DNA from: Saccharopolyspora hirsuta
GTDB lineage: Bacteria > Actinomycetota > Actinomycetes > Mycobacteriales > Pseudonocardiaceae
Assembly: GCF_008630535.1 (NCBI RefSeq)
Contig: NZ_VWPH01000006.1
Location: forward strand, 62,001 to 126,000
Direction of reading: 5' to 3'
Length of the DNA: 64,000 nucleotides
This document shows, in pieces, positions 17,089-28,709 of the stretch (its first letter is position 1; each line of letters opens with the position of its first letter). A program made the position numbers and the translations under genes. The notes below the pieces were generated by a model, which searched no databases, had not been told where the DNA came from, and saw only the letters and a program-made list of their open reading frames with translations.

Positions 17089-17474
17089 CAGCACCCCCGT
17101 ACCGCGCCGACCAGCGGAGCCGCGGTACCGATCAGGTTGGTTGTGCAACCGGTGTTCCGGATGTGGTTCCCGGTGCGGGAGGTGAGCCGCGGGCCGATCA
17201 ACGAGGCCGCGGCGAAACCGACCAGCTGCCCTAGGCCGCCCTGGCGCGCCGCCGCCGACGTCGTCCGGTCCCCTGCGGCCCTGCCGCTTTCTGAGCCCGT
17301 CCGATGGCCGCCACCTGGGGCGATGGTCACTCGGGTGGCGTAGCGCGAGGGGTCGATCGCGGCGTTTGTCCGGCCTAAACTCGGAGTTAGTGAACTCGTT
17401 CACAAGCGGGTTCCCGGTGCGGTCCGCCGGGAGGGGAGGGCCGCACCGCGCACTGCACTAGCTCAAGGAGTGTC
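17089..17474. other. menG-menJ intergenic region with promoter elements
   Basis: About 385 bases with no acceptable gene; the short frames on both strands have no family resemblance or start signals. Contents: a weak hairpin GGTTG-GTTGTG-CAACC near 17135-17150 after menG; a TAAACT hexamer at 17375-17380 that could be a -10 box; and the palindrome at 17390-17403 ahead of menJ. Confidence 0.5.
17390..17403. promoter_or_regulatory. Palindrome GTGAACTCGTTCAC upstream of menJ
   Basis: Perfect 6-bp arms around TC, just downstream of the possible -10 TAAACT (17375-17380) and 72 bases before the menJ start. Shape and size fit a TetR-type operator. The regulator is not identified. Confidence 0.5.
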
Positions 17475-18773
17475 ATGACCAGCGCCACCAGCCGCCGCCG
17501 ACCGGACGACGACGCCGAGGTGATCGTCGTCGGGGCCGGGCCGGCCGGATCGACGGCTGCGACGTACCTGGCCCGGGCGGGCCTGGACGTCCTGCTTCTG
17601 GAGAAGAGCGTCTTCCCGCGCGAGAAGGTCTGCGGCGACGGCATCACCCCGCGAGGCGTCAAGCAGCTCATCGACCTCGGCATCGACACCCGCGAGGAAG
17701 CGGGCTGGCTGCACAACCGCGGCCTGCGCGTGGTCGGCGGTGGCGTGGAGATCGAGCTGGACTGGCCGAGCCTGGCCAGCTTCCCGCCGTACGGGGTGGT
17801 GCGGCCCCGCAACGACTTCGACGACCTGCTCGCCCGCAACGCGCAGCGGGCCGGGGCGCGGCTGCTGCAGCAGACGACCGTGACCGGCGCGGTCACCGAC
17901 GAGCGGACCGGCCGGATCACCGGGGTGACCGCCAAGGCCGGGCCGGAGCGCACCCCGGTCACCTACCGGGCGCCGCTGGTGCTGGCCTGCGACGGGGTCT
18001 CCGCGCGGCTGGCGCTGTCGGTCGGCATCGAGAAGCGCGAGGACCGCCCGATGGGGGTGGCCGTGCGGCGCTACTACACCAGCCCCCGGACCAAGGACGA
18101 CTTCCTGGAGTCCCACCTGGAGCTGTGGGACCGCTCGGACCCGGCCAGGCCGACGCTGCTGCCGGGCTACGGCTGGATCTTCGGCATGGGCGACGGGACG
18201 GTGAACGTCGGGCTGGGCATCCTGTCCACCTCCAAGGCCTACGGCAAGACCGACTACCGGCAGCTGCTGCGCTCCTGGCTGGACGGCACCCCGGAGGAGT
18301 GGGGCTTCCGCGAGGAGAACGCGACCGGCCGGGTCGGCGGCGCCGCGCTGCCGATGGGCTTCAACCGGACGCCGCACTACCGCAACGGGTTGCTGCTGGT
18401 CGGTGACGCGGGCGGGATGGTCAATCCGTTCAACGGCGAGGGCATCGCCTACGCGATGGAATCCGCCGCGCTGGCGGCCGAGTGCGCGGTGCACGCGCTG
18501 GCCCGGCCGACCGCGTTCTCCCGGGAGCAGGCGCTGCGCCGGTACCCGGCGGCGGTGCAGCAGGCGCTGGGCGGTTACTTCCGGCTGGGGAACATCTTCA
18601 GCAAGTTGATTGGCAATCCGGTGGTCATGCGGGCGGCCACGAAGCACGGTCTACCGAGGACCACGTTGATGCGTTTCGTGTTGAAGCTGCTGGCAAATCT
18701 CTACGACGCGAAGGACGGCGACGCGATGGACCGTGTGATCAACGCCACTACTCGCCTCACCCCTAGCGCCTGA
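17475..18773 (+). CDS. menJ: Menaquinone reductase MenJ, geranylgeranyl-reductase family flavoprotein
   Basis: FAD-dependent oxidoreductase of the geranylgeranyl reductase family. The N-terminal dinucleotide fold VVGAGPAGSTAATYLARAG, the family motif VCGDGITPRGV, and the second FAD motif LLLVGDAGGMVNPFNGEGI are all present. The mycobacterial homologue (MenJ) saturates one isoprene unit of menaquinone-9; the same role is inferred here from sequence and from the position after menG and before nuo. 432 residues. ATG with AAGGAG four bases upstream. Nothing is missing or unusual. Confidence 0.9.
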   Translation: MTSATSRRRPDDDAEVIVVGAGPAGSTAATYLARAGLDVLLLEKSVFPREKVCGDGITPRGVKQLIDLGIDTREEAGWLHNRGLRVVGGGVEIELDWPSLASFPPYGVVRPRNDFDDLLARNAQRAGARLLQQTTVTGAVTDERTGRITGVTAKAGPERTPVTYRAPLVLACDGVSARLALSVGIEKREDRPMGVAVRRYYTSPRTKDDFLESHLELWDRSDPARPTLLPGYGWIFGMGDGTVNVGLGILSTSKAYGKTDYRQLLRSWLDGTPEEWGFREENATGRVGGAALPMGFNRTPHYRNGLLLVGDAGGMVNPFNGEGIAYAMESAALAAECAVHALARPTAFSREQALRRYPAAVQQALGGYFRLGNIFSKLIGNPVVMRAATKHGLPRTTLMRFVLKLLANLYDAKDGDAMDRVINATTRLTPSA

Positions 18774-18958
18774 TGGCACAAGTCTGGTCAGATGTGCACG
18801 CAAGTGTGCGAGAGGTCATAAAGTTAGGTTCGCCTCACTACAGAGACGATACGTTCGACCGCATAGAGTGTGGACCAACGCCCGAGACGTGACCTGCGTC
18901 TCGGCGGGGGCCGACGATATGCCCCGCAGAACGCGGGGATGATCCGGAGGGCAGCGGA
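18774..18958 (+). promoter_or_regulatory. nuo operon leader with two hairpins
   Basis: The 185-base region ahead of nuoA should contain the operon promoter. Hairpin GAGACG-TGACCTG-CGTCTC at 18884-18902 and hairpin CCCCGC-AGAAC-GCGGGG at 18922-18938 lie in the presumed 5' UTR; the second is close to the nuoA ribosome site (GGAGGG). TAGAGT near 18864 is a possible -10 box. Confidence 0.45.
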
Positions 18959-19324
18959 ATGCTCGATCCCTACATCCCGCTCGTACTGATGTTCGCGCTG
19001 GCGCTCGGCTTCGCGCTCTTCTCCGTCGCGATCGCTCCGCTCGTCGGCCCCCGCCGCTACAACAAGGCGAAGCTGGACGCCTACGAGTGCGGCATCGAGC
19101 CCTCGCCGCAGCCGGTGATCGGCGGCGGCCGGATGCCGGTCGCCTACTACCTGACCGCGATGTTGTTCATCCTCTTCGACATCGAGATGGTCTTCCTCTA
19201 CCCGTTCGCGATCTCCGCCGACGCCCTGGGCCTGTTCGGCGTCGTCGAGATCGTGCTCTTCATCGCCACCGTCGGCTTCGGCTACGTCTACGTCTGGCGC
19301 CGCGGCGGACTGGACTGGAACTAG
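18959..19324 (+). CDS. nuoA: NADH-quinone oxidoreductase subunit A
   Basis: Membrane subunit of complex I; 121 residues with three hydrophobic helices. The conserved loop [12 protein letters not shown] and the acidic positions in the second and third helices ([19 protein letters not shown]) are present. It helps form the quinone-site funnel with NuoH. First gene of the 14-gene operon; ATG with GGAGGG upstream. Confidence 0.96.
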   Translation: MLDPYIPLVLMFALALGFALFSVAIAPLVGPRRYNKAKLDAYECGIEPSPQPVIGGGRMPVAYYLTAMLFILFDIEMVFLYPFAISADALGLFGVVEIVLFIATVGFGYVYVWRRGGLDWN

Positions 19325-19358
19325 GGAACTTCGCGCGGCGACTGGGAAGGAGTGCCAG

Positions 19359-20033
<675 letters not shown>

Positions 20034-20039
20034 GTTCGG

Positions 20040-20756
20040 TTGGCTGACAACGAATCCAAGCAGACCTGGGCGGTCGAACCGGCCCGGCCGCAGACCGGTC
20101 CGGTGGCCGGTCGCGCGCGGCGGGGCATGTTCGGCGTGCGCGGCACCGGGGACACCTCGGGCTACGGCGGGCTGCGGTTGCCCGCCTACGTGCCGCCCGC
20201 CGCGGAGCGCCCCTACGGCGGCTGGTTCGACGAGGTGGCCGACGCGCTGCTCGCCGGGCTCGGCGAGCGCGGGCTGCCCGCGGACACCGTGCAGCAGGTG
20301 ACCGTCGACCGCGGGGAGATCACCTTCTACGTGCGCCGCGAGCACCTGCTGGAGGTCTGCCGGACGCTGCGCGACGACCCCGCGCTGCGGTTCGAGCTGT
20401 GCAGCTCGGTGTCGGGCGTGGACTACGGGCCGGAGGTGCCGCAGCGGCTGCACTCGGTCTACCACCTGACGTCGATGACCTACCGGCGGCGGATCCGCGT
20501 CGAGGTCGCGGTGGACGTCGAGGACCCGCACGTGCCGTCGGTGGTCGAGGTGTACCCGACCGCGGACTTCCAGGAGCGCGAGGCCTGGGACATGTTCGGG
20601 ATCGTCTACGACGGGCACCCGGCGCTGACCCGGATCCTGATGCCGGACGACTGGGACGGCCACCCGCAGCGCAAGGACTACCCGCTGGGCGGCATCCCGG
20701 TGGAGTACAAGGGCGCCGAGATCCCGCCACCCGACCAGCGCAGGGCGTACTCGTGA
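20040..20756 (+). CDS. nuoC: NADH-quinone oxidoreductase subunit C
   Basis: 30-kDa subunit of the peripheral arm, here separate from NuoD. The family signature ERE(A/T)(W/Y)DMFGI is present as [16 protein letters not shown], followed by [19 protein letters not shown]. The N-terminal 60 residues are a low-complexity, poorly conserved extension. 238 residues from a TTG at 20040, chosen because the only nearby ribosome site (AGGTGAG) overlaps the nuoB stop; an internal start is possible. Confidence 0.94.
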   Translation: MADNESKQTWAVEPARPQTGPVAGRARRGMFGVRGTGDTSGYGGLRLPAYVPPAAERPYGGWFDEVADALLAGLGERGLPADTVQQVTVDRGEITFYVRREHLLEVCRTLRDDPALRFELCSSVSGVDYGPEVPQRLHSVYHLTSMTYRRRIRVEVAVDVEDPHVPSVVEVYPTADFQEREAWDMFGIVYDGHPALTRILMPDDWDGHPQRKDYPLGGIPVEYKGAEIPPPDQRRAYS

Positions 20757-20860
20757 TGGCGACCAGGTTTTCCGCGACAGCAACGGGGATCAGCACTCCG
20801 GTCCCCGTTGAAATCGCGTTCCCGGAGGGCGGCGGCACCGCGGAGAGGTGTTGGAGATGA
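20756..20860 (+). CDS. Possible 34-codon coupling ORF between nuoC and nuoD
   Basis: An ATG overlaps the nuoC stop by one base (TGATG, 20754-20758), and the frame runs 34 codons to a TGA that overlaps the nuoD ATG (ATGA, 20857-20860). It fills the gap exactly. The peptide ([19 protein letters not shown]...) has no known match that I recognise and no membrane segment. The ORF contains the hairpin at 20781-20810 and the nuoD ribosome site. It may serve only to keep ribosomes moving across the gap; whether it is translated is unknown. Confidence 0.4.
   Translation: MATRFSATATGISTPVPVEIAFPEGGGTAERCWR
20781..20810 (+). promoter_or_regulatory. Hairpin in the nuoC-nuoD gap
   Basis: Perfect 9-bp stem CAACGGGGA (20781-20789) with TCCCCGTTG (20802-20810). 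It may set mRNA processing or the nuoC:nuoD ratio, or be a partial terminator. Confidence 0.5.
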
Positions 20861-22197
20861 GTACCGAATCACTGGCCGGTACCGGGTTCGGCCCCGAGGC
20901 GGCCGAGGCGCGGGAGACGACGGAGGGCCGGGTCTACACCGTCACCGGTGGGGACTGGGACGAGTTCATCGACGAGACCGCCGGTGAAGAGCGCGTCGTC
21001 ATCAACCTCGGCCCGCAGCACCCGTCGACGCACGGCGTGCTCCGGCTGGTGCTGGAGCTGGAGGGCGAGACCGTCACCAAGGCCCGCTCGGTGATCGGCT
21101 ACCTGCACACCGGCATCGAGAAGAACACCGAGTACCGGACCTGGACCCAGGGCGTCACCTTCGTGACGCGGATGGACTACCTGGCGCCGCTGTACAACGA
21201 GGCCGCCTACTGCCTCGGGGTGGAGAAGCTGCTCGGCATCGAGGCGCCGCCGCGGGCCCAGACGTTCCGCGTGATGCTGATGGAGCTCAACCGGATCTCC
21301 TCGCACCTGGTGTTCCTGGCGACCGGCGCGATGGAGCTCGGCGCGACCACCGGCATGACCTTCGGCTTCCGCGAGCGCGAGGAGGTCCTGCACCTGCTGG
21401 AGTTCCTCACCGGCCTGCGGATGAACCACGCGTTCATCCGACCGGGCGGCACCGCGCAGGACCTGCCGGAGGGCTGGCAGCAGAAGGTGCTGTCGTTCAT
21501 CGAGGTGATGGACTCCCGGCTGCCCTCCTACGACAAGCTGTTCACCGGCCAGCCGATCTGGAAGCAGCGGCTCAAGGACGTCGGCTACCTGCCGCTGGAC
21601 GGCGCCCTGCAGCTGGGCGTCACCGGCCCGCTGCTGCGCTCCGCCGGACTGGCCTGGGACCTGCGCAAGATCCAGCCCTACTGCGGCTACGAGGACTACG
21701 AGTTCGAGGTGCCGACCAGTACCGACGCCGACTGCTACGCCCGGTACCTGCTGCGGCTGGAGGAGATCCACCAGTCGCTGAAGATCATCCGGCAGTGCGT
21801 GGACAAGATGGAACCCGGCTCGCACATGGTCGACGACCCCAAGATCGCGTGGCCGTCGAAGCTGAGCATCGGGCCGGACGGCATGGGCAACTCGCTGGAG
21901 CACGTCCGCAAGATCATGGGTCAGTCGATGGAATCGCTGATCCACCACTTCAAGCTGGTGACCGAGGGCTTCGACGTGCCCCCGGGCCAGGTGTACGCGC
22001 CGGTGGAGTCGCCGCGCGGCGAGCTCGGCGTGCACCTGGTCTCCGACGGCGGCACCCGGCCGATGCGGGTGCACGTCCGGGAACCCAGCTTCGTGAACCT
22101 GCAGGCGATGCCCGCGATGTGCGAAGGCGGACTGGTGGCCGACGTGATCGCGGCGGTCGCCTCCATCGACCCGGTGATGGGCGGGGTGGATCGATGA
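20857..22197 (+). CDS. nuoD: NADH-quinone oxidoreductase subunit D
   Basis: 49-kDa subunit, homologous to the large subunit of NiFe hydrogenases, forming the quinone pocket with NuoB. Signatures: [22 protein letters not shown], the [10 protein letters not shown] loop, [19 protein letters not shown] and the C-terminal [19 protein letters not shown]. 446 residues. ATG at 20857 with GGAGAGG eight bases before it; a GTG three codons upstream is less well placed. Stop overlaps the nuoE start (ATGA). Confidence 0.96.
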   Translation: MSTESLAGTGFGPEAAEARETTEGRVYTVTGGDWDEFIDETAGEERVVINLGPQHPSTHGVLRLVLELEGETVTKARSVIGYLHTGIEKNTEYRTWTQGVTFVTRMDYLAPLYNEAAYCLGVEKLLGIEAPPRAQTFRVMLMELNRISSHLVFLATGAMELGATTGMTFGFREREEVLHLLEFLTGLRMNHAFIRPGGTAQDLPEGWQQKVLSFIEVMDSRLPSYDKLFTGQPIWKQRLKDVGYLPLDGALQLGVTGPLLRSAGLAWDLRKIQPYCGYEDYEFEVPTSTDADCYARYLLRLEEIHQSLKIIRQCVDKMEPGSHMVDDPKIAWPSKLSIGPDGMGNSLEHVRKIMGQSMESLIHHFKLVTEGFDVPPGQVYAPVESPRGELGVHLVSDGGTRPMRVHVREPSFVNLQAMPAMCEGGLVADVIAAVASIDPVMGGVDR

Positions 22198-22967
22198 CCG
22201 AGCAGTTCGAGTTCACCACCGACAAGAATCAAGAGGACCACGAGACGGTGTCTGATTCTGGTGACACGTCGGTGTTCGACGCGAAGACCCGCGACGAGGC
22301 GCAGCAGATCATCGCGCGGTACCCGGAACCCCGGTCGGCGCTGCTGCCGATGCTGCACCTGGTGCAGTCGGTGCAGGGGCACGTCAGCGCGGCGGGGATC
22401 CAGTTCTGCGCCGAGCAGCTGGCGCTGTCCACCGCCGAGGTCAGCGCGGTCGCGACGTTCTACACCATGTACAAGCGCAAGCCCTGCGGCCAGCACCTGG
22501 TGAGCGTGTGCACCAACACGCTGTGCGCGGCGCTGGGCGGCGATGCGATCTACCGCAAGCTCAGCGACCACCTGGGCGTCGGGCACGACGAGACCGCGGG
22601 CACGCCGGGCGAGGAGGGCTCGATCACCCTCGAGCACGCCGAGTGCCTGGCGGCCTGCGACCTGGCCCCGGTGCTGCAGGTGAACTACGAGTACTACGAC
22701 AACCAGACGCCGGAGCAGGCGCTGGAGCTGGTGAAGGCGTTGCAGCGCGGGGAGAAACCGGCCCCGACGCGCGGTCCGGCCTTGTCCGACTTCCGCGGTG
22801 CGGAGCGTCAGCTGGCCGGGTTCTTCGACGACCTCGAGTCCACTGTGGCGGGTCCGTCGGCGGCGGTCGAGACGCTGCGCGGCGCGCAGCTGGCCAACGA
22901 GCGCGGCTGGACCGCGCCGAGCATGCCCGACGACGTGGAACTGCCGCCGGTGCCGGAGAAGAAGTGA
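22194..22967 (+). CDS. nuoE: NADH-quinone oxidoreductase subunit E
   Basis: 24-kDa 2Fe-2S subunit of the NADH-binding module. The thioredoxin-like fold has the four cluster cysteines in [12 protein letters not shown] and [10 protein letters not shown]. 257 residues: a 25-residue acidic N-terminal tail and a C-terminal extension of about 70 residues, both lacking in short homologues but usual in actinobacteria. It overlaps nuoD by four bases. Its stop is overlapped by a GTG (GTGA) opening a five-codon ORF that ends in the nuoF start. Confidence 0.95.
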   Translation: MTEQFEFTTDKNQEDHETVSDSGDTSVFDAKTRDEAQQIIARYPEPRSALLPMLHLVQSVQGHVSAAGIQFCAEQLALSTAEVSAVATFYTMYKRKPCGQHLVSVCTNTLCAALGGDAIYRKLSDHLGVGHDETAGTPGEEGSITLEHAECLAACDLAPVLQVNYEYYDNQTPEQALELVKALQRGEKPAPTRGPALSDFRGAERQLAGFFDDLESTVAGPSAAVETLRGAQLANERGWTAPSMPDDVELPPVPEKK

Positions 22968-22977
22968 GGTTGTGGGC

Positions 22978-24309
22978 ATGACCCAAGCTCCAATCAGCCA
23001 GTCCAGCATCAGCCCGGTGACGCCGGTCCTGACCAAGCGGTGGCTGTCGCCGAACTCCTGGACGCTGCGCACCTACGAGCAGCTGGAGGGCTACACCGCG
23101 CTGCGCAAGGCGCTGGCGGGCACCCCCGACCAGCTCGTCGAGCTGGTCAAGTCGGCCGGGCTGCGCGGTCGCGGCGGGGCCGGGTTCCCGTCCGGCGTGA
23201 AGTGGAGCTTCATGCCCAAGGAGCCCACCAAGCCGCACTACCTGGTCATCAACGCCGACGAGGGCGAGCCGGGCACCTGCAAGGACATCCCGCTGATGAT
23301 GGCCGACCCGCACTCGCTGATCGAGGGCTGCATCATCGCCAGCTACGCGATGCGCGCCAACAACTGCATGATCTACGTGCGCGGCGAGGCGCTGCACCCG
23401 ATCCGGCGGTTGAACAACGCGGTCCGCGAGGCCTACCAGGCCGGTTACCTGGGCAAGGACATCCTCGGCTCCGGGTTCGACCTGGACATCGTGGTGCACG
23501 CGGGCGCCGGCGCCTACATCTGCGGCGAGGAGACCGCGCTGCTGGACTCGCTGGAGGGCAAGCGCGGGCAGCCGCGGCTCAAGCCCCCGTTCCCGGCCGC
23601 CGCGGGCCTCTACGCCTGCCCGACCACGGTGAACAACGTCGAGACCATCGCCACCGTGCCCTACATCGTCAACGGCGGCTCCGACTGGTTCCGCAAGATG
23701 GGCAGCGAGAAGTCGCCGGGGCCGAAGATCTACTCGATCTCCGGGCACGTGGAGCGGCCGGGCCAGTACGAGGCGCCGCTGGGCACCACGCTGCGGCAGC
23801 TGCTGGAGCTGGCAGGCGGCATGAAGGACGGCGTCCCGCTGAAGTTCTGGACGCCGGGCGGCTCGTCGACCCCGATGTTCACCGCCGAGCACCTGGACGT
23901 GCCGCTGGACTTCGAGGGCGCGGCCGAGGCCGGGTCGATGCTGGGCACCACCGCGGTGATGGTGTTCAACGAGACGGTGTCGGTGCCGTGGGCCGTGATG
24001 AAGTGGACCCAGTTCTACGAGCACGAGTCCTGCGGCAAGTGCACCCCCTGCCGCGAAGGCACCTACTGGCTGGCGCAGGTGCTGGAGCGGATGGTCGAGG
24101 GGCGCGGCACCCAGGAGGACATCGACACCCTCCTGGACGTCTGCGACAACATCTTCGGCCGCTCGTTCTGCGCCCTCGGCGACGGTGCGGTCAGCCCGAT
24201 CGTCAGCGGCATCAAGTACTTCCGCGAGGAGTTCCTCGCGCTGTGTCAACAAAACACGGGTGGAATGAAAAATCCCGGCGAGCCGGAACTGGTAGGAGCG
24301 GCCCGATGA
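22978..24309 (+). CDS. nuoF: NADH-quinone oxidoreductase subunit F
   Basis: 51-kDa subunit that binds NADH and FMN and carries one 4Fe-4S cluster. NADH/FMN site: [15 protein letters not shown] and [12 protein letters not shown] near residues 60-100; [13 protein letters not shown] near 180; cluster ligands [15 protein letters not shown] near 350 plus the Cys in [12 protein letters not shown]. 443 residues, usual length. ATG at 22978, GAGG eight bases upstream. Stop overlaps nuoG by ATGA. Confidence 0.96.
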   Translation: MTQAPISQSSISPVTPVLTKRWLSPNSWTLRTYEQLEGYTALRKALAGTPDQLVELVKSAGLRGRGGAGFPSGVKWSFMPKEPTKPHYLVINADEGEPGTCKDIPLMMADPHSLIEGCIIASYAMRANNCMIYVRGEALHPIRRLNNAVREAYQAGYLGKDILGSGFDLDIVVHAGAGAYICGEETALLDSLEGKRGQPRLKPPFPAAAGLYACPTTVNNVETIATVPYIVNGGSDWFRKMGSEKSPGPKIYSISGHVERPGQYEAPLGTTLRQLLELAGGMKDGVPLKFWTPGGSSTPMFTAEHLDVPLDFEGAAEAGSMLGTTAVMVFNETVSVPWAVMKWTQFYEHESCGKCTPCREGTYWLAQVLERMVEGRGTQEDIDTLLDVCDNIFGRSFCALGDGAVSPIVSGIKYFREEFLALCQQNTGGMKNPGEPELVGAAR

Positions 24310-26825
24310 CGGTGGCACCAGAATCAGAAGCCCGCCCGGTGCCGGAGGGCTACGTCCGCCTGACCATCGACGGGATCGAGGTCGAGGCGCCCAAGGGCGA
24401 GCTGCTGATCCGCACCGCCGAGCGGATGGGCATCACCATCCCGCGGTTCTGCGACCACCCGCTGCTGGACCCCGCGGGGGCCTGCCGGCAGTGCCTGGTC
24501 GAGGTGGAGATGGGCGGGCGGCCGATGCCCAAGCCGCAGGCGTCCTGCACCATGACCGTCGCCGACGGCATGGTGGTCAAGACGCAGCAGACCTCGCCGG
24601 TGGCGGACAAGGCGCAGCAGGGCGTGATGGAGCTGCTGCTGATCAACCACCCGCTGGACTGCCCGATCTGCGACAAGGGCGGCGAGTGCCCGCTGCAGAA
24701 CCAGGCGCTCAAGCACGGCCGCGCCGAGTCCCGCTTCCGGGACACCAAGCGGACCTTCGCCAAGCCGGTGCCGATCTCCTCGCAGGTGCTGCTGGACCGC
24801 GAGCGCTGCGTGCTGTGCCAGCGCTGCACCCGGTTCTCCAAGCAGATCGCCGGGGACCCGTTCATCGAGCTGCTGGAGCGCGGGGCGCTGCAGCAGATCG
24901 GCACCGGCGAGCAGCAGCCGTTCCAGTCCTACTTCTCCGGCAACACCATCCAGATCTGCCCGGTCGGCGCGCTGACCAGCGCGGCCTACCGGTTCCGGTC
25001 CCGGCCGTTCGACCTGGTGTCCACGCCGGGCCAGTGCGAGCACTGCGCGTCCGGCTGCGAGATCCGCAACGACTGGCGGCGCGGCAAGGTGATGCGCCGC
25101 CTGGCCGGGGACGACCCGGAGGTCAACGAGGAGTGGATCTGCGACAAGGGCCGGTTCGCCTTCCGCTACGCCACCGCCGCGGACCGCATCACCCGCCCGC
25201 TGGTCCGGGAGAACGGCGAGCTCCGCGAGGCGTCCTGGACCGAGGCGCTGCAGACCGCGGCGAAGGGCCTGGCCGAGGCGCGCGACGCGCGCGGGGTCGG
25301 CGTGCTGCCCGGCGGTCGGCTGACCGTCGAGGACGCCTACGCGTACTCGAAGTTCGCGCGGATCGCCTTGCGCACCAACGACATCGACTTCCGGGCGCGG
25401 CCGCACTCCGAGGAGGAGCTGCGGTTCTTGGAGTCCACTGTGGTCGGTGTGACGCCGGGGACCGGGGTCACCTACCGGGACCTGGAGTCCGCGCCCGCGG
25501 TGCTGTGCGTGGCCTTCGAACCGGAGGAGGAGTCGCCGATCGTCTTCCTGCGGCTGCGCAAGGCGGCGCGGCAGGGCAGGACCAAGGTGTTCCACCTCGG
25601 GCCGTGGTCCTCGCCGGGCGTGGAGAAGACGACGGTCATCGTGCACAACGGCGGCCCGGTCCGGACCGGTGACCTGGTGCCGTGCGTGCCGGGCGGGGAG
25701 GCCGCCGCGCTGCGGTCCCTGCCGTCCGAAGTGGAGGAGTCCCTGCAGCAGCCGGGCGCGGTGCTCGTCGTCGGCGAGCGCGCGGCGGAGGTCCCCGGGC
25801 TGTACTCGGAGATCCTGCGCGCCGCGCAGCGGACCGGCGCCCGGGTCGCCTGGATCCCGCGCCGGGCGGGGGAGCGCGGTGCGATCGAGGCGGGCGCGCT
25901 GCCGACGCTGCTGCCCGGCGGTCGGCCGGTCGCGGACGCCGCGGCCCGCGCCGAGATCGAGCAGGCCTGGGGCGTGGGCTCCGGCGCGCTGCCCGCGGCC
26001 GTCGGCCGCGACCTCACCGGCATCCTCACCGCCGCGGCGTCCGGGGAGCTGTCCGGCCTGGTCGTCGGCGGCGTCGACCCCGACGACCTGCCCGACCCGG
26101 CGCTGGCCGAGCGGGCCCTGCGCCGGGCGGACTTCGTGGTCAGCCTGGAGCTGCGGACCAGCGCGGTCACCGAGCGCGCCGACGTGGTGCTGCCCATCGC
26201 GCCGAGCGTCGAGAAGGCGGGCAGCTACCTGAACTGGGAAGGCCGCCGCCGCGAGTTCGGTACCACCATCGAGGGCACCGGCGCGCTGTCGGACTGCCGG
26301 GTCCTGGACACCCTCGCGGTGGAGATGGACGCCGACCTGTTCACCCAGACCCCGGCCGCGGCGGCCGCCGAGCTCAACCGCATCGGCCCGAACATCGGCG
26401 AGCGGCTGCCCACCCCGGACGAACCGGCACCCACCGCACCGGCCCCGGGCCCGGGCCAGGCGGTGCTCGCGACCTGGCGGCAGCTGCTGGACAACGGCTC
26501 GCTGCAGGCCGACGAGCCGAACCTCGCGGGCACCGCGCGCCGCACCGTCGCCGTGCTCTCGCCGCGCACCGCGCAGCGCATCGAGCTCGGCCACGCGCAG
26601 CGCATCGAGGTCCGCACCGCCAAGGGCGCGATCGTGCTGCCGGTGGAGCTCGCCGAGATGCCCGACGACGTGGTGTGGCTGCCCAGCGACTCCGGGACCT
26701 CGCGGGTGCACCGCGCGCTCGGCGTCGGGCACGGCGCGCTCGTCGACATCGCCGCCACCACGCCGATGTCCCCCGCGGCCGGCAACGGCCACGGCACCAC
26801 CCACCTCGACGGGGGGAGAGCATGA
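24306..26825 (+). CDS. nuoG: NADH-quinone oxidoreductase subunit G
   Basis: 75-kDa iron-sulfur subunit passing electrons from NuoE/F to NuoI. N-terminal 2Fe-2S domain ([19 protein letters not shown] ... ASCTM), His/Cys-ligated cluster region ([19 protein letters not shown]), 4Fe-4S domain ([13 protein letters not shown] ... CPVGAL) and a molybdopterin-like domain opened by [17 protein letters not shown]. 839 residues. The distal part (about 400-839) is Ala/Pro-rich and diverged from the active oxidoreductases, as expected for a domain without cofactor. Overlaps nuoF and nuoH by ATGA. Confidence 0.95.
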   Translation: MTVAPESEARPVPEGYVRLTIDGIEVEAPKGELLIRTAERMGITIPRFCDHPLLDPAGACRQCLVEVEMGGRPMPKPQASCTMTVADGMVVKTQQTSPVADKAQQGVMELLLINHPLDCPICDKGGECPLQNQALKHGRAESRFRDTKRTFAKPVPISSQVLLDRERCVLCQRCTRFSKQIAGDPFIELLERGALQQIGTGEQQPFQSYFSGNTIQICPVGALTSAAYRFRSRPFDLVSTPGQCEHCASGCEIRNDWRRGKVMRRLAGDDPEVNEEWICDKGRFAFRYATAADRITRPLVRENGELREASWTEALQTAAKGLAEARDARGVGVLPGGRLTVEDAYAYSKFARIALRTNDIDFRARPHSEEELRFLESTVVGVTPGTGVTYRDLESAPAVLCVAFEPEEESPIVFLRLRKAARQGRTKVFHLGPWSSPGVEKTTVIVHNGGPVRTGDLVPCVPGGEAAALRSLPSEVEESLQQPGAVLVVGERAAEVPGLYSEILRAAQRTGARVAWIPRRAGERGAIEAGALPTLLPGGRPVADAAARAEIEQAWGVGSGALPAAVGRDLTGILTAAASGELSGLVVGGVDPDDLPDPALAERALRRADFVVSLELRTSAVTERADVVLPIAPSVEKAGSYLNWEGRRREFGTTIEGTGALSDCRVLDTLAVEMDADLFTQTPAAAAAELNRIGPNIGERLPTPDEPAPTAPAPGPGQAVLATWRQLLDNGSLQADEPNLAGTARRTVAVLSPRTAQRIELGHAQRIEVRTAKGAIVLPVELAEMPDDVVWLPSDSGTSRVHRALGVGHGALVDIAATTPMSPAAGNGHGTTHLDGGRA

Positions 26826-28120
26826 CCACAACCGCGGAACTGCTCGCCGACGACCCGATCTGGCTGATCCTGCTGAAGGTCGTGGCGATCTTCGCCTTCC
26901 TGGTCGTCATGACGCTGCTGACGATCTGGGCGGAGCGCCGGGTGATCGGCCGGATGCAGAACCGGCCCGGTCCGAACCGGGCGGGCCCGTTCGGCATCCT
27001 GCAGTCGCTGGCGGACGGTCTGAAGCTGGCGTTCAAGGAGGACATCCGCCCGGTCCTGGCCGACAAGTGGATCTACTTCCTGGCCCCGGTGATCTCCGCG
27101 ACGCCCGCGCTGGTGTCGTTCTCGGTGATCCCGATCGGCCCCGAGGTGACCATCTTCGGCGAGCGCACCGCCCTGCAGCTGGTGGACCTGCCGGTCGGCC
27201 TGCTGGTGGTGCTGGCCTGCGCGTCGGTCGGCGTGTACGGCATCGTGCTGGCGGGCTGGGCGTCCGGGTCGCCGTACCCGCTGCTCGGTTCGCTGCGCTC
27301 CGCGGCGCAGGTGATCTCCTACGAGATCGCGATGGGCCTGTCGTTCGTCGCGGTGATCATGTACGCGGGGACGATGTCCACCTCGGGCATCGTCGAGGCG
27401 CAGGCCAACGGCTGGTTCTTCCTGCTGCTGCCGTTCAGCTTCGCGGTCTACGTGGTCTCGATGGTCGGTGAGACCAACCGGGCCCCGTTCGACCTCCCGG
27501 AGGCCGAGTCGGAGCTGGTCGGCGGCTTCCACACCGAGTACTCGTCGCTGAAGTTCGCGCTGTTCTTCCTCGCCGAGTACATCAACATGGTCACCGTCTC
27601 GGCGCTGGCGACCACGCTGTTCCTCGGCGGCTGGCACGCGCCGTGGCCGCTGTCGCTGATCGGCGACGGGGTGCTCAACACCGGTTGGTGGCCGGTGCTG
27701 TGGTTCCTCGGCAAGACCCTGGCGTTCCTGTTCTTCTTCATCTGGCTGCGCGGCACCCTGCCCCGCCTGCGCTACGACCAGTTCATGAACCTGGGCTGGA
27801 AGGTCCTGGTCCCGGCGAGCCTGCTGTGGATCATGGCGGTGGTCGTGATCCGCGCGCTGCGCAACGACGAGGCGGTCACCACGCAGCAGTTCCTCATCGG
27901 TGGCGCCGTGGTGATCGCGGTGCTGCTGGTGGCCACGTTCCTGATCCCGGACCGCCGTCCGGCCAAGGACACCGACGAAGTGCCGCTGGCGGGCAGCGGC
28001 TACCCGATCCCGCCGATCGACCTGCAGGTCCCCGAGGCCCCGCCGCGCCCGGTGCGCGCGGGTGCCGCGGGCGAGGTCGAGCGCGCGGAGGGCGAGGAGG
28101 CGCCTCATGGGAATGTTTGA
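26822..28120 (+). CDS. nuoH: NADH-quinone oxidoreductase subunit H
   Basis: Membrane subunit at the junction of the two arms, lining the quinone channel. Eight or nine hydrophobic helices. The loop [21 protein letters not shown] near the N-terminus and the conserved acidic cytoplasmic loop [25 protein letters not shown] are clear. 432 residues, with a Pro/Glu-rich C-terminal tail of about 60. It overlaps nuoI by 14 bases and the nuoI ribosome site lies inside this gene. Confidence 0.96.
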   Translation: MTTTAELLADDPIWLILLKVVAIFAFLVVMTLLTIWAERRVIGRMQNRPGPNRAGPFGILQSLADGLKLAFKEDIRPVLADKWIYFLAPVISATPALVSFSVIPIGPEVTIFGERTALQLVDLPVGLLVVLACASVGVYGIVLAGWASGSPYPLLGSLRSAAQVISYEIAMGLSFVAVIMYAGTMSTSGIVEAQANGWFFLLLPFSFAVYVVSMVGETNRAPFDLPEAESELVGGFHTEYSSLKFALFFLAEYINMVTVSALATTLFLGGWHAPWPLSLIGDGVLNTGWWPVLWFLGKTLAFLFFFIWLRGTLPRLRYDQFMNLGWKVLVPASLLWIMAVVVIRALRNDEAVTTQQFLIGGAVVIAVLLVATFLIPDRRPAKDTDEVPLAGSGYPIPPIDLQVPEAPPRPVRAGAAGEVERAEGEEAPHGNV

Positions 28121-28709
28121 TCCGATCAAGGGCTTCGGCGTCACCTTCTCGACGATGTTCAAGAAGGTCGTCACCGAGGAGTACCCCGAGGTCAAGAAGA
28201 TCCCGGCGCCCCGGTTCCACGGCAGGCACCAGCTCAACCGGCACCCGGACGGGCTGGAGAAGTGCGTGGGCTGCGAGCTGTGCGCCTGGGCGTGCCCGGC
28301 CGACGCGATCTTCGTGGAGGGCGGGAACAACACCGAGGAAGCGCGCTACTCGCCCGGCGAGCGCTACGGCAAGGACTACCAGATCAACTACCTGCGCTGC
28401 ATCGGCTGCGGGTTGTGCATCGAGGCCTGCCCGACGCGGGCGCTGACGATGACCAACGAGTACGAGACCGCCGACGACAACCGCCAGGACCTGATCTACA
28501 CCAAGGAGGACATGCTGGCGCCGCTGCTGCCCGGCATGGAGCAGCCGCCGCACCCGATGCGGCTGGGCGAGGACGAGCAGGACTACTACGTGCGCGGTCC
28601 TGAGCTCGCGCGAGACCTGCTTGCAGGGTCGAGCCATGGACACGGTCAGCGCGTCGATGATTCCTCCAAGCAGACGGCCGAGTCCGGGCACGAGGAGGCC
28701 GGGAGATGA
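28107..28709 (+). CDS. nuoI: NADH-quinone oxidoreductase subunit I
   Basis: Ferredoxin-like subunit with two 4Fe-4S clusters feeding NuoB. Both binding motifs are intact: [16 protein letters not shown] and [16 protein letters not shown]. 200 residues from the ATG at 28107 ([11 protein letters not shown]), placed after GAGGAGG at 28094-28100; an in-frame start at 28062 would add only Arg-rich sequence inside nuoH. The C-terminal 50 residues are acidic and variable. Confidence 0.95.
   Translation: MGMFDPIKGFGVTFSTMFKKVVTEEYPEVKKIPAPRFHGRHQLNRHPDGLEKCVGCELCAWACPADAIFVEGGNNTEEARYSPGERYGKDYQINYLRCIGCGLCIEACPTRALTMTNEYETADDNRQDLIYTKEDMLAPLLPGMEQPPHPMRLGEDEQDYYVRGPELARDLLAGSSHGHGQRVDDSSKQTAESGHEEAGR

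Noticed and set aside
16947-17343. Short frames on both strands in the menG-menJ gap
   Set aside because: No start signals, no homology recognised, and biased composition; treated as non-coding.
17390-17403. KstR-type site before menJ
   Set aside because: The AACNNGTT core fits, but the outer T and A of the KstR consensus are G and C here. Kept only as an unnamed palindrome.
18825-18845. Possible DtxR/IdeR iron box (AAGTTAGGTTCGCC) upstream of nuoA
   Set aside because: Only one half-site resembles TTAGGTTAG; the second half does not pair, so it is not a convincing operator.
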